From NCBI GenBank assembly GCA_964035545.1, contig OZ037771.1, positions 13,396,980 to 13,460,979 on the forward strand: 64,000 nt of DNA, written 5' to 3'. The translations under genes and the position numbers were made by a program. Source of the stretch: Bugula neritina. Taxonomy: Eukaryota; Bryozoa; Gymnolaemata; Cheilostomatida; Bugulidae. Shown here piece by piece: positions 12,601-24,300 of the stretch. The notes beneath the pieces are model-generated. The model was not told the origin of the DNA. It saw only the letters and a list, made by a program, of their open reading frames with translations, and searched no databases. The first letter of the stretch is position 1, and every line of letters starts with the position of its first letter.

Positions 12601-12661
12601 TTAGTGCCTTGAGCACCTCTCTTCCAAGAAGTCCAGACGCACCAGTAACTACTATCTTCAT
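9616..12661 (-). CDS. MAT2B: Methionine adenosyltransferase 2 subunit beta (RmlD-like SDR), complete
   Basis: MAT2B is the regulatory, NADP-binding subunit of the MAT2A complex that makes S-adenosylmethionine. Six exons in transcription order are 12661-12482, 12002-11888, 11527-11375, 10496-10300, 10215-10104 and 9752-9616 (stop 9618-9616). Phases close exactly, giving 297 aa against about 334 in human. The N-terminal nucleotide loop is VTGASGLLG (residues 5-13). Exon 2 has IHCAAERRPDVVE. Exon 3 has LSTDYVFDG and the SDR Y-x-x-x-K pair (Y133, K137). Exon 4 has LRVPILYGPVE and MDHRQRRFPTH, and exon 5 has the SKYDMA helix. ATG 12661 is chosen because it gives MKIVVTGASG; a TTG upstream is in frame but not a start. 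Compared with human, the N-terminal extension before the Rossmann strand is missing, as in some invertebrate and splice forms. Intron 3 carries a 17-bp minisatellite and a duplicated acceptor. Confidence 0.95.
10476..10545. repeat. 32-bp direct duplication over the MAT2B exon-4 acceptor
   Basis: 10476-10507 and 10514-10545 are near-identical copies starting GTACC and ending GTAACATA, offset by 38 bp. The copy boundaries include the first coding bases of exon 4 and its 3' splice site. On the minus strand a decoy acceptor plus exon start therefore lies just upstream of the real one. Confidence 0.85.
10708..11291. repeat. 17-bp minisatellite in MAT2B intron 3
   Basis: About 34 tandem copies of GTGAGTGTAGGTGCAAG, with recurrent variants (GAGAGT for GAGTGT, GTGGG for GTAGG). 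Because 17 is not a multiple of 3, all three minus-strand frames stay open and translate to the same THLAPTLTLHLHSPCTY-type repeat. This is a by-product of the repeat and not a gene. On the plus strand each unit contains CAAG|GTGAGT, close to a perfect 5' splice site, antisense to MAT2B. Confidence 0.97.
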
Positions 12662-13340
12662 TTTGTCCTTCAACAATATAATACAGTTGTTTTGTTAGTA
12701 GGCTGCCACTGTTTTCATTGCCTAAATTCATAGAGAATTTGCAATAATAAACATGGTGACAATAGAAAAACTCAAGAAGTAAAATTTTATAAAATAATCA
12801 TAATGACTCAGTGAATAAGAGTGAGTGTCACTTACAGTTACTGTTAGTGTTACTCAATATGAATAACACTTTGACTTAGTCTTACATTCCCTAGTAGTAG
12901 TACTAGTGCTACTAGTAGTAGTAGTACTAGTACTACAAGTACTGCTACTAGTACAGTAGAGTGGTTAGTAGTACTAGAACTAGTTGTAGTACTAGTACTA
13001 GTAGTTATACTTATAATTATATCGTAATCATTATCATATGAGTATCATTATGATTATGTTAAACTTAAACTTTAAGTTTTAGTTAAACTTAATGTTGGCG
13101 AGAAAAATTGTGAAACAACATAGTAAGTATGAAATTTTTGTGAATAATAAAAAAAAAGTTTAATGCCCTTAGATTTAGTTTATTAATGATTGCATTCATT
13201 TGATATTGCTAATAGTAATACTAATAGTGGTAATGGTAATAGTAATTACTAATTATTATTAATTATTTAACTTGCTGGCTATTAAAAAGCGGAAACTAGG
13301 AAACGGAAACGTTTATGGGGGAAAACTTTTGACGATCGTG
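12662..13340. other. MAT2B upstream flank with AGT/ACT simple sequence
   Basis: The DNA immediately upstream of the MAT2B start has no obvious TATA box. From about 12880 to 13010 it contains a palindrome-rich patch of AGT/ACT trinucleotides with many CTAGTAGTACTAG-type hairpins. No other gene is visible. Confidence 0.6.
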
Positions 13341-13541
13341 CCCGCCAAATATGGGCCAATTTTTCGCTGATAGGTTATCCAATGAAACGGATCAATGAGG
13401 AACAACTATCCAATAGTGATCGGTTGTTCAAAAGTCCGGATAGTTTCAATTTGCTGAATGATAGTCGATTTGAATCTACTAGACTACTTGCTTAGAACCG
13501 CAACTTCAAGTTTTAGGTTAATTTACAAATGACTGTAGTCT
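13341..13541 (+). promoter_or_regulatory. Putative ECT2 promoter and non-coding first exon (E2F / CCAAT x3 / CHR-like motifs)
   Basis: This GC-richer island sits in AT-rich surroundings. CCCGCCAAAT at 13341 reads ATTTGGCGGG on the other strand, an E2F-type site. CCAAT boxes lie at 13356, 13379 and 13410, about 23-31 bp apart. TTTGAA at 13469-13474 matches the cell-cycle homology region (CHR). A strong donor, TCT|GTAAGT, follows at 13542 and could pair with the TTTCAG acceptor ending at 15269, 34 bp before the ECT2 ATG. Clustered NF-Y sites plus a CHR are the known architecture of G2/M genes, which ECT2 is in other animals. Transcription start and factor use are inferred. It could also act on MAT2B, whose start is about 0.7 kb away on the other strand. 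Confidence 0.5.
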
Positions 13542-15303
13542 GTAAGTATTGCTAACTTTAATTTTTTCATGATGACATTTGGGTTTCTTTGCAATTTGAT
13601 TGCAAACTATAAGAATAAACCTATATTTGAAGCCATATACTCATACTGATATAGTATACTTATGCCTATGCCTATGCCTATGGTATACTAATACTTATAC
13701 TTAATCTTATACTTATAGTTATAAGTTATAGGTACTGGTACTCACCCGTACTGGTAGTTAAACTTAATCATTATGATTATCATTATGATTAACTAACTAT
13801 AAATAACTATAAGTATAAGTTACTATAAGTATAATATAAATATGTGGCTTCAAATTTAGGTTAGTTTAGTTATACCAAGACTACTACAACATTAACCTAA
13901 GGCTAATGTTATAGTACTCAAATAGTAGCCTAAGTATAACTATAAGTATAACTGTATAAGCATAACTGTTAAGTGTTATACTTATACTTATAGTTACACT
14001 GTTATAGTGATAAACTGATAATCATAATGATATATAATATTTATATATTTAAATTTAATAATAAATTGAATTTCAATATTGAATTTTTTTATTGACCCTA
14101 AAAGTAAAAGTAAAACTAGGAGTGAGAGTTACTTTGACTTTTCCTTTTCAGCTTCGCTTTTAGTTTTTTTTAACTTTTAGTTTTAAAGCATAAACTTGAA
14201 GCATTTTGATTTTATGATAAAATGAAAATTAAAGTCAAAAATGAAAACTGACATTCATTAGCTTATAGTTATATTTGACTTATAGTAATAATTATTATTA
14301 TTTAAAATTAAATTGACATTTATAACTTGAACAGCTTCAGTCTGAGTCTTACTCTTAACCTTAGTCCTATTCTTACTCTTGCCTAAAGTTTTAGTACTAG
14401 ATTTACACTAGCAGTATGTTACTCTTACTCTTAGTGTTACTCTTGCTTTAAGATTTACTGTAAGTGTTACACTTAGTCTTAGTTTTACTGCTAGTTAAGC
14501 AATACTAATGCTTATAGGTAGTGTTATAATTATATCAACTTATAGTTACACAGTTACTGTTAGTGTTACTGTTAGTGTGACAGTTTTAAATTTAATTCAA
14601 TATAATCAATAGCAATAGCGTTATAATAATATTAATGAATAAAAATATTTAATAATAACATATCAATTTTAAGTTTAATTATTTACTAAATTAGTATTTT
14701 TATTAGCACTAGTGTTATAATTATGAATTTTAATAATTTTCATTATGATTATAATAGATAAATAGTAGTTGTAATCTAAATATTATAAAACATAAAATTG
14801 TCATTATAATAGTAATTATAGTGAAATTCATTATTTTTAAATGATTATCAATATTGATGTCACTATGTCTGTGTCAGCCTCACTATAAGATTGTTATTGC
14901 TAGTAATGTCATTAATTTTATATTTTAATTTGAGTGATAACTCAAATTGACCTATGTGATCTGAGTAGCAAGGTGAAATTAAAAAATGGTTCTAACGCTC
15001 CAATAAGTATAACATTGATCTTCACTAATTCTTTTAGAGTTTTATATTTATTGAAATATTCCGTACATTAAAAATTTCAAGGTAATGTATTTTTTGATTT
15101 CCTTTTTAAACTTTAATAAAATATCAATAGCAACTCCTTTTCACAAAGTTTATTTTGACAACCTCAAAGTGTAAAAGTAAAAATGGTAATTGCCAATATC
15201 AGTTTCGTCTGACTCTTGTTATAACTCACAAGTAATTATGCTACATCATGTACAGTCTGTGCTTTCAGGTGAAATGTTTGTTTGATGTCTCACAAAATCA
15301 GTC
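13542..15303. other. Putative first intron of ECT2: degenerate simple sequence
   Basis: Rich in TATAAGTATAAG, ACT/AGT and TTACTCTTA-type degenerate short repeats (about 13620-14600), then AT-rich unique DNA. No gene is visible. It ends at a pyrimidine tract and TTTCAG (15269) ahead of the ECT2 start codon. Confidence 0.55.
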
Positions 15304-18300
15304 ATGGAATCTCTACCAAATAAACTAGTTTTAGTTGGAGATCGCTGTATAAAGAACCAGTCGTTAAGAAATCAAGTGAATGTAAGTTTCAATTTTTCTA
15401 CTAATATACTTACGATCACATTTAGACCCTCTTCTTTGTTTTCTAAATTTATTTTTTTCATCATATAATCTTCATAATATATAATGCATATTATGCAAAT
15501 GCTAGCAATATGAAACATGTTACTGTATAGTCATGCCACCTGTTGTGACATGACACCTGCAGAGACATATCACAGTGTTGTGACATGCCACCTGTTGTGA
15601 CATGTCAACATGCAGATATTGTAAACTATAAGGTGTTAAGATGTATGTTTCTACTTGACCAATCTTCATCTTCAGCCATCTTAAACAACTTTAGTCCTGT
15701 TAAGTCGTAGCGTCTAGTGTATTTCTCTCTGTTTTGTAGAAATTATCTCCCCTGTTTGACATATGTTTCTCTGACACTGGCATAGAGTATGCTGGTTGTA
15801 TTGACGAAGGTCATTACGTAATATTTGTGTACGATGACTTCACTGACGACGTGTTTGAGAAGCTGAACTCTAAGCAGGGATGTATTATCAGCCCTCAGAT
15901 TGTGCATTCGGCCACAGAGACGACCCCGGTGAGTTGTGTTCTCTCTCTCTAATTCATCAAATATAGTATTTCTATTTTCTAATGTTTTTCTATAAACTGA
16001 CACCATTTCATTTGCAAAAAAAATTTGAATTTTACTTGTTCTTCAATCTTGATAAAAATTTTCAAAAAACCCGTTGGAAAAGCGCAAAAATTATAATGGA
16101 AACACCTTTTGTGTTGAACCTTTATTCATACTCGATTGGGGCAGAACACCTGATATTTAGATAATTGTGATGGCTTTTCTGGATAGCTAGAAGTCTACAG
16201 TTATATGAAATGTTGTTTTGTACTTCTAACTAATCTTATTTATCTACTCTGATGGTAGTGTTGAACTCCACTAAAGTGTTACCAGTCAACAGCATAGCTT
16301 CTAGAATCAACATAATTTAGTCTTTTCATTGTGTGAAAAATCTACGACTTGGTGCAAAAGCACATTGCTAGTGAATTCAGCAAATCTTAACTGATCACTA
16401 TGATTTGTTTCCCTTGGCATTTTGCCCTTCAAGCGTTAGTTGCCTCCCCTTCCAGCTCATCCTCTATATAGACTCATTATTAGTCTAGACAATGTTCCTT
16501 GCAGCCTATTCTAGTGCCAAGACGTCGCCCACTCTACAACCACGCACTGAAGGACCAGGTGATATGCTTCACCGGGTTCACTGACAGGTCTCAAGTCTCC
16601 CAGCTGGCCGCCCTCGTTCACTACATGGACGGAACAATCCGGAAGGAATACAACGCCAATGTCACTCACGTCGTGGCCAATCACTGCAGGGGAGAGAAGT
16701 ACAAGGTTTGTATATCCTGCTACTATTTCTTTGTGAGATCTGTTCGTCTTTTTCCCTTTGTGGGGGCAGTTTTTACTTGTAACGGTACTTTACCTGTAGG
16801 TATACTAGCTTCACCTGTAGGGCACTGGATTTCCCTGTAGAGGTAGCAAATGTTGGTAATTCATAATAAATTAAATGTTGGTTTAACAATGACTTGCAGT
16901 TTAAATAAAATGACGTGTCACTAAAGCCTTGACATTCTACTTCACTCTCTGCTCTAGTCTATGTTGTACGGTTGTGAAGTAACACCAGTTTTTATCTCTG
17001 CAGCAGTTGGAATCAACTTCTAAGTGTAAGATCTTTTTCGAAAGGCAGTCTAAACAAATTTATTAGATCAGAATTGTTATAAAGGGTTTATAATTTATGG
17101 CAATGATTGTTAGAGCACTTACTTGCATTGTTTGCTGTCGTATGATGAAATACTGTTGATTTGATTTCAGAAAGCGGTCAGCTTTGGTCGTCCGATTATG
17201 AGATATGATTGGCTGCACCAGCTGTGGGAGAGAAGAGACATGCCGGGTGTCAGCGCTGGAAGTCCTGACATGGTAAACTGTTCAGTACATGTTATTATAT
17301 ATCATAGTACATGTTATTATATACCATAGTATAGTATATGTTATTATATAGTATACATGTGGTATAATATATAGTATAGTATATACTATATATTATATAG
17401 TATAGTATAGTATATAGTATAGTATATAGTATAGTATATAGTATAGCATATAGTATAGTATATAGTATAGTATATAGTATAGTATATAGTATAGTATATA
17501 GTATAGTATATAGTATAGTATATAGTATAGTATATAGTATAGTATATAGTATAGTATATAGTATAGTATATAGTATAGTATATAGTATAGTATATAGTAT
17601 AGTATATAGTATATATAGTTAGTATAGTATGGAATCTATTGACTCACTTATACTCAATACTCAATAGCCACTGTTTCTTCTCACAGATGCAGTTCAAGGC
17701 ACCTCCGTTCATGCGCTGTGGAATAGCTTTTCACGGGTTTCAAGAGTCTGACTTGAGAGATATGGAAGAGATGGCAATCAGCAACGGTATGTCCACTATA
17801 TTTCTGTCTGTTTGTCCTATATCCACTCTATATCTGTCTGTTTGTCCTATATCCACTATATGTCTGTCTGTTTGTCCTATATCCACTCTATATCTGTCTG
17901 TTTGTCCTATATCCACTCTATATCTGTCTGTTTGTCCTATATCCACTATATGTCTGTCTGTTTGTCCTATATCTACTCTATATCTGTCTGTTTGTTCTAT
18001 CTATTGCAGTCTTGGTCAGGCCAAAAGTGTTGAAAATATATTTTGTTATTTCCAAGTAGTAAATAATTACTCGTTTTCTAATAGGTTTTCTCTTGGTAAA
18101 ATCACCCTTCAGTATCATCGAAACATTAATTAACTTACTCTGTAAGCTGTACATTACATAGAATTATCTATGATAACACAATAATACTTGTTCTACGCAC
18201 TGTACATTACATAGAGTTGTGTGTAGTACAGAATTGATATTCACTTCAATGCTGTATGTTACGTAGATTTATGTGTAGTAAGACACACTAGCTATAGATA

Positions 18301-21300
18301 TAGGAGAACACAACTTCTAGGGTATGCTTTATTGAGATGTTTTTTGGTCAAAATGCTTTTTTTGTTAAACACTAACTTTTTTATGCAAGTTTTAAATTTG
18401 TAAGTTTGAGAGTTTCAAACTGTTTAGACTGATGACAGCAACAGAAACTGCGCTATTCCAATAGCCTAAGGTTTTACAATCTAAATGTAGCCTCAGGTAC
18501 AACTGGTCATTCTGATTTCACTGGCAGGTGGTGAGTTGTGTCAGCTGAACGAGCAGCAATGCACGCACCTGGTGGTGGACAAGGTGCAGACTCTACCTGC
18601 TGACCTCGGCAGCTCTGTAACCGTGGTGAAGGCCGAGTGGTTCTGGGCCAGTGTCCAGATGGAGGTGTGCGCTGACGAGAGACTCTACGCTGTCAGTCAA
18701 GTGAGTGCATGTCTGTCTGTTTGTCTCACTTCCTGTTGATCAGTTAAAGGCAATAATTTGCAAGCTGCGGGAAACTTTTGACAACATATGGACATTTTTC
18801 CTGAACTTATTGGCACATATACTGACATGTTATGCTTTTCCTAGAAATGTTGTTTTCTATTTTAAACGTGGTAAGTAGTTTTAGTTGATAAATAATTTTA
18901 CTTTAAGCATTGTGTGAACTTATGTTATGGTGCAAGTTGTGAATGCTGATTCATATCTTCTGCTTGTCACAGCGTACCTATCTCGTACACAGAGTCGTAC
19001 AGTCTTCTGACATTTCTATTCACATAGCGGAACTTCTTGTCTGTCCATTTAGCTCTACTTTCGATCTTGTTACTGCGTTTTACAGGAAGGAGAAGAAAAC
19101 ACGCCGTCTAAGCACACGCCCTCAAAGTCACGGTACTCACTCAGTCGCAGCAAAAAACGGAAACGACATCACAGAGAGAACCTTGCGGCTCTCGCTAACG
19201 AGGGGCAGGTGAACTCAGGAGGAAGTAGCTACAAGAGCAGACGGTCTTCTGCAGATCATCTCAACGCGTCACTCATGTCTGCAGATATCACTCCTGACAA
19301 CTCTGTGTTTCTCCTAGGTGAGTAGACAACTCTGGCTGTCTCCTAGGTGAGTAGACAACATCTGTACGTGTTGATGGGGAGTTTCTTGTGCCAACTTGTG
19401 TACTGTCGCTATATGATCAGTTGTTGCAAGGTAAACCTGCAAGTTGCCAAACCTCATATAGAATTCTGAGTGGAGGTTTAAATAGACATGATGAATATTT
19501 ATTTACTCTTTTCATAGCCTTAGCTGTATTGCCAGCTAGTAGCATCACCGTTGACACTCTCGAATATATCAGTATAAGGGAAGTGGTCTGTTGAATTGTG
19601 GGTATTGTTACAGATAACAGATATGCTGTGCCTCCGTCTCGTTTAACATTTCAAGGTATTCAGCTGCCCCCGTGACCCCCCACATGACCCCTGCATGCCT
19701 CTCACCACATATTATATTATACTGCTAGGATAAGGTTTCCGTGGCCGTCATATCTAGCTGCCGTCTATGGGATCTTCTACTTCCACATGTGTAATATGTT
19801 AGGTAGACCTGCTAACTCATGGAGTATTTCAGGCTATAACTGGTAGTTTTTATGCAACTTGTGCTCTTTCGCCTTGGGTTGCCTCCCTGACTACGTCGAG
19901 CTGTTGACTCGCAGCATGTAAAGCTTTGGAAGATGCTTGCTGCTGGAACTCTTTTTGATTGGCTGATATGATTTGAGTGAGTCATAGTTAAGTGATGAGT
20001 CAGAGGTGGCAGGCAAAAGGGTCGTCTGCGGTAGCTGTCTGGTGATTGGCTGAGAACTAAAGCATGGAAACTCTACTCTTATTTGTTTACTATGCCCATA
20101 TTCTGTACCTCTTTTGATATACAGACTCACCTTCACCTGGGCAGCCGCTGTCTCCGACACCAGAGAAGAACCTTGTCTCTTCCTCTGTCAAACCCTCAGC
20201 TAAGAAACTTGTAGTTGGCGAGTTACTTCAGACGGAGATCAACTATTGTGGAATTCTTTCTAACGTACTTACTGTAAGTAAATATATCTGCTGCAAGTAT
20301 AGATATCTATTGTAAGTATATATATATATACTTACTGTAAATATCTATATTTATTGTAAACATTTCTCTACTGTTTGTAAACATACACAGGTTGTAATTA
20401 CCTAGTACATACAACTATTGAATATTAATTATATGATGTAAGTGTATCTTGTACACTAGACTATACATGTATTCTAATTTTTTTCAACGCCATCAAATTT
20501 GAGTTTTGTAATCAAGCTCACTAAAGTTAAGCAATAAATTGTCACCTTCCTGGTGGTCTAGTGATAACCTCTAGTACAGATGTTACACTAACCTCTAGTA
20601 CAGATGTTACACTGACTTCTAGTACAGATGTTACACTGACTTCTAGTACAGATGTTACACTGACCTCTAGTACAGATGTTACACTGACCTCTAGTGCAGA
20701 TGTTACACTGACCTCTAGTACAGATGTTACACTAACTTCTAGTACAGATGTTACACTAACCTCTAGTACAGATGTTACACTAACCTCCAACTGCTGTGTA
20801 TGGTTAGAGACTGAAAGGTGAAGGACAATGTTGTAGTTATTTCGAGACGGGGCTGAAGACCCGAGCCAGCCCGGTGGAGCCATCTTATCTAGTGCCGACA
20901 GTAAGATAATATTTGGTGGGATTCCCCCCATACTGGAGGTGCACCAAGACCTCCGCACTGACCTGGAGAAACTTCTGGCTAACTGGAGCGAAGAGATCTC
21001 TGTGGCCGATATTATACTGTCTAAGGTACTCCTCAGTCTTCCCGTACTAACATCTCTCTGCGCTAATTGCGTTCTTAGCATCAGCTGCTTTACATTAAGT
21101 TGTACATTCACACTTCTAAGACACAGCATACTCCACTCAGTAGTCTGTTATTCTTAGTAGATTTCCTAAACCCGTGAGAGTTGTCATCACATGGTAACCT
21201 GTCTTGAGTCATTTATTCTAATATCTCAATCACTAGCATCGGTTCTGTAGTGACCAATGTGCAGTTCAAGGGGATATTATGCATCCACGTCACAAGTTTC

Positions 21301-24300
21301 AGTCGTACCAACTCACTGTAGCGAGTACTAACTCACTGTAGTGAGTACCAACTCACTGTAGCGAGTACTAACTCACTGTAGCGAGTCATATATGAGTTGC
21401 AGTGAGTAAAGCGTAAGAGAAAAACTGCGATTAGCCTTAAGCATGGCGTTGCATAGCCACTTCAGTGTTAGACTATTGTGTAGAGAAGAATGACTTGTCT
21501 GTAAAAACTTGTAGTTAGCAGAAAGAATTTAGTGGCCGTGAATATGACCACACACTTGCATACATCTGTCAACAGACACACACCTGCATGTATCTGTCAA
21601 CAGGTGGAGAAGTTGAGACACGCCTACCCTCCATTTGTAAATTATTTTGAGAAGACAAAAGAGAAGATAACTCAGTGTACAAAATCTGACCACAGATTCT
21701 ACGCATTCATGAAGGTCTGTCAGCGCAGACCCGAGTGCGGGAGGCAGTCACTGCCCGACCTACTCATGAATATAGTTCAGAGGCTACCTCGTATAGAACT
21801 CCTACTACAACGTAAGTCCCCGTATTGAGTGTTACAAGTTGATGTCATATCTTTCAGTCTTCTATCTAAAATATTTTTTATTTAAACTAGAATATACTTA
21901 GTAGCTGCAAGGCCTAGAGATGAACATTTTGCCGGCAAATCTTCAGATGTTTGTGATTGTTTCCTTGTTTTTAATCCCAGGAACTTTTTGTTGCCCAGGA
22001 CAGAGTTAGTTATATTATTATGTAACATCAGGTATATTATTATGTAATATCATGTCTATTATTATGTTCAATATCATGTAATGTAGAGATACACAAGTAC
22101 TCCGACAAGAAGTCTGCTGACTACCAGAGACTTGAGCACGCTCAAGTCGAACTTAAGAATGTTACTAAACATATAAATGAAGATAAAAGGATCGCCGATG
22201 AGCGAATGGTACTTTTTGAGATTATGAATGACATAGACAACTACCCTGTGAGTACCTCTTCTTTATATAAATATCTCTCCACACTCTTTGGTATCTCTTT
22301 CTACAGTCTTTAGTATCTCTCTACAGTTTTTGACATCTCTCTACAGTCTTTGGTATCTCTCTACATTCTTTGATATCTCTCTACAGTCTTTAAAATCTCT
22401 CTACAGTCTTTGGTATCTCTATACTCTTTGGTATCATGGTGCATGAAAGTTGAAGCTTGTAAGAAATATACAATATTGAATTGATTTAATCATGTCTAAA
22501 GTTGATACAGATTGGATTTGGTGACACAAGTTTAATTATAACCAATAAAACTGAAATCTGCTTGGCTGTTTTCAAATGTTGATGTGTGATGGCAGCATCT
22601 TGTTTCATTAAACTTTTGGATATCTTTCTAGCAATTCGTCAAGTTTCAGTAACTATTTATCAAACTGAGAATTGAGATCAGGATGTCATTTGTCTCCCTC
22701 GTCACTATCAGTTTTCTTAGGGTCAACTGAAAACATTTTCACGAGACATGATACTCCCTCTCTCTCTCTATATGACCTTACAGCTCCATTGCCAACTGTT
22801 ACTTGTATATAAACTATTTACTGCTTTTTTAGTTCATTAGTATTTCTAATCCCAGCCTGTAGCCTGTGTCCTAAACTTCTCTTCACCTCTTGTGTCAAAG
22901 AGATCTACAAGTTGTATGCTAAACACTGATACAAGACTATACTCTGTTTACAGCCAAATTTGCTCTCCGCAAGTCGAAACTTTGTGAATAGAATTGACGT
23001 GGTGGAGGTCTCGGACCAGCTGGTGGGGAAAGGGGAGCCCCTCACCCTCTTCCTCTTCACAGATAGTCTGGAGGTAGGATTATCCTCCCTCCCTTCCTTC
23101 CTTCCTCCCTTCCTTCGTTTAGTAGTAGACTCTCTTTGTATTCCACTCATGTACTAAAGTGTTCTACTAGAATATTCTTTACAAGTGTTTTGTGTATTTA
23201 TATGATGTTATTTATTTATTACAACATAATGTGTTAATGACACAACCACTGCAGGGGCACCTGAGGTGTCATGTCATGATATAGTTATTGCTCTGTTTGT
23301 GTCACCCAAACTCACGCAAGTTTATTTAGTCACCATCTCTGTGAGAAATTCCTGGTAGGAATAGTTTTTTTTTTGTTAAATCGAACTAAGGACTTCTTCA
23401 GATGAAGCAAAGGAGCAATTATGATTGGATGCTCTTCCTATCATCACCAATGGTGTTTAGGCCAGCATTCTATCCCCTTCACTAACCCCTCCCCAAACAT
23501 TGATGTAATATTGGTCTATCAGTTCCTTAGGCTATCGTAGCCTGAAAAACTGTCTGCCTCAAGTGGATATGTAGCGTCTACCACCCTGTATATATACAGA
23601 TTGTAAAGAGAAGGCACAAGGCTAGCTCCACTCCTTTCAAGAGTCCCGCGGCCAGTAAAGGAGGCGCCCAGAACTCGTCCAGTAAGAGTAAACCTTTCAA
23701 ACACATCGACCTACTTCCTCTCCCGTCTATAAAGAGAATCCTCGACATCTCCCTGGAGGAAACCATGCTACCAGCCGGTCAGTCATGTTACCGGCAGCCA
23801 TTTTGAGTGTAGTGGTGGTAGTTGTCTTTTCTATGATTGGTTGCTAGGCAACCTTAACTGTAAGCTCTATTGTTTACTATAGTTCTAACTGCATATGCTA
23901 CACACTTGTGTAATGTGAACTCTCTGCCATTGGATTGTTTAAATATATATGTACCTTTTTGAAGCATAAAAAAAGTAAAGCAGTTTTTTTAACATTGTGC
24001 AGTCGTTGCATCCTATATGCTAGTCATGGCTCTGCATAAATTATGTAATAATCAATATAGTAAACATGTAATAGCTGCAATAAATAAATACATGTAATAG
24101 TCAATGTGACAAATTGCTAGAGATAAAATTGAAATAGCTGCAATAAGTACAGGTATTGGTGATGTGTATCAGTTTTGTTTGGTTGACAGATGGGAATGAC
24201 TTGGCCATTGGAAGTGGAGTTATCTTTTCCCTGGTGTGTAGAAGAGTAACGGATGTGAGGGAGGCGCTGTTCACGTTTCAAGTTCCCGAGAGCGACGTCT

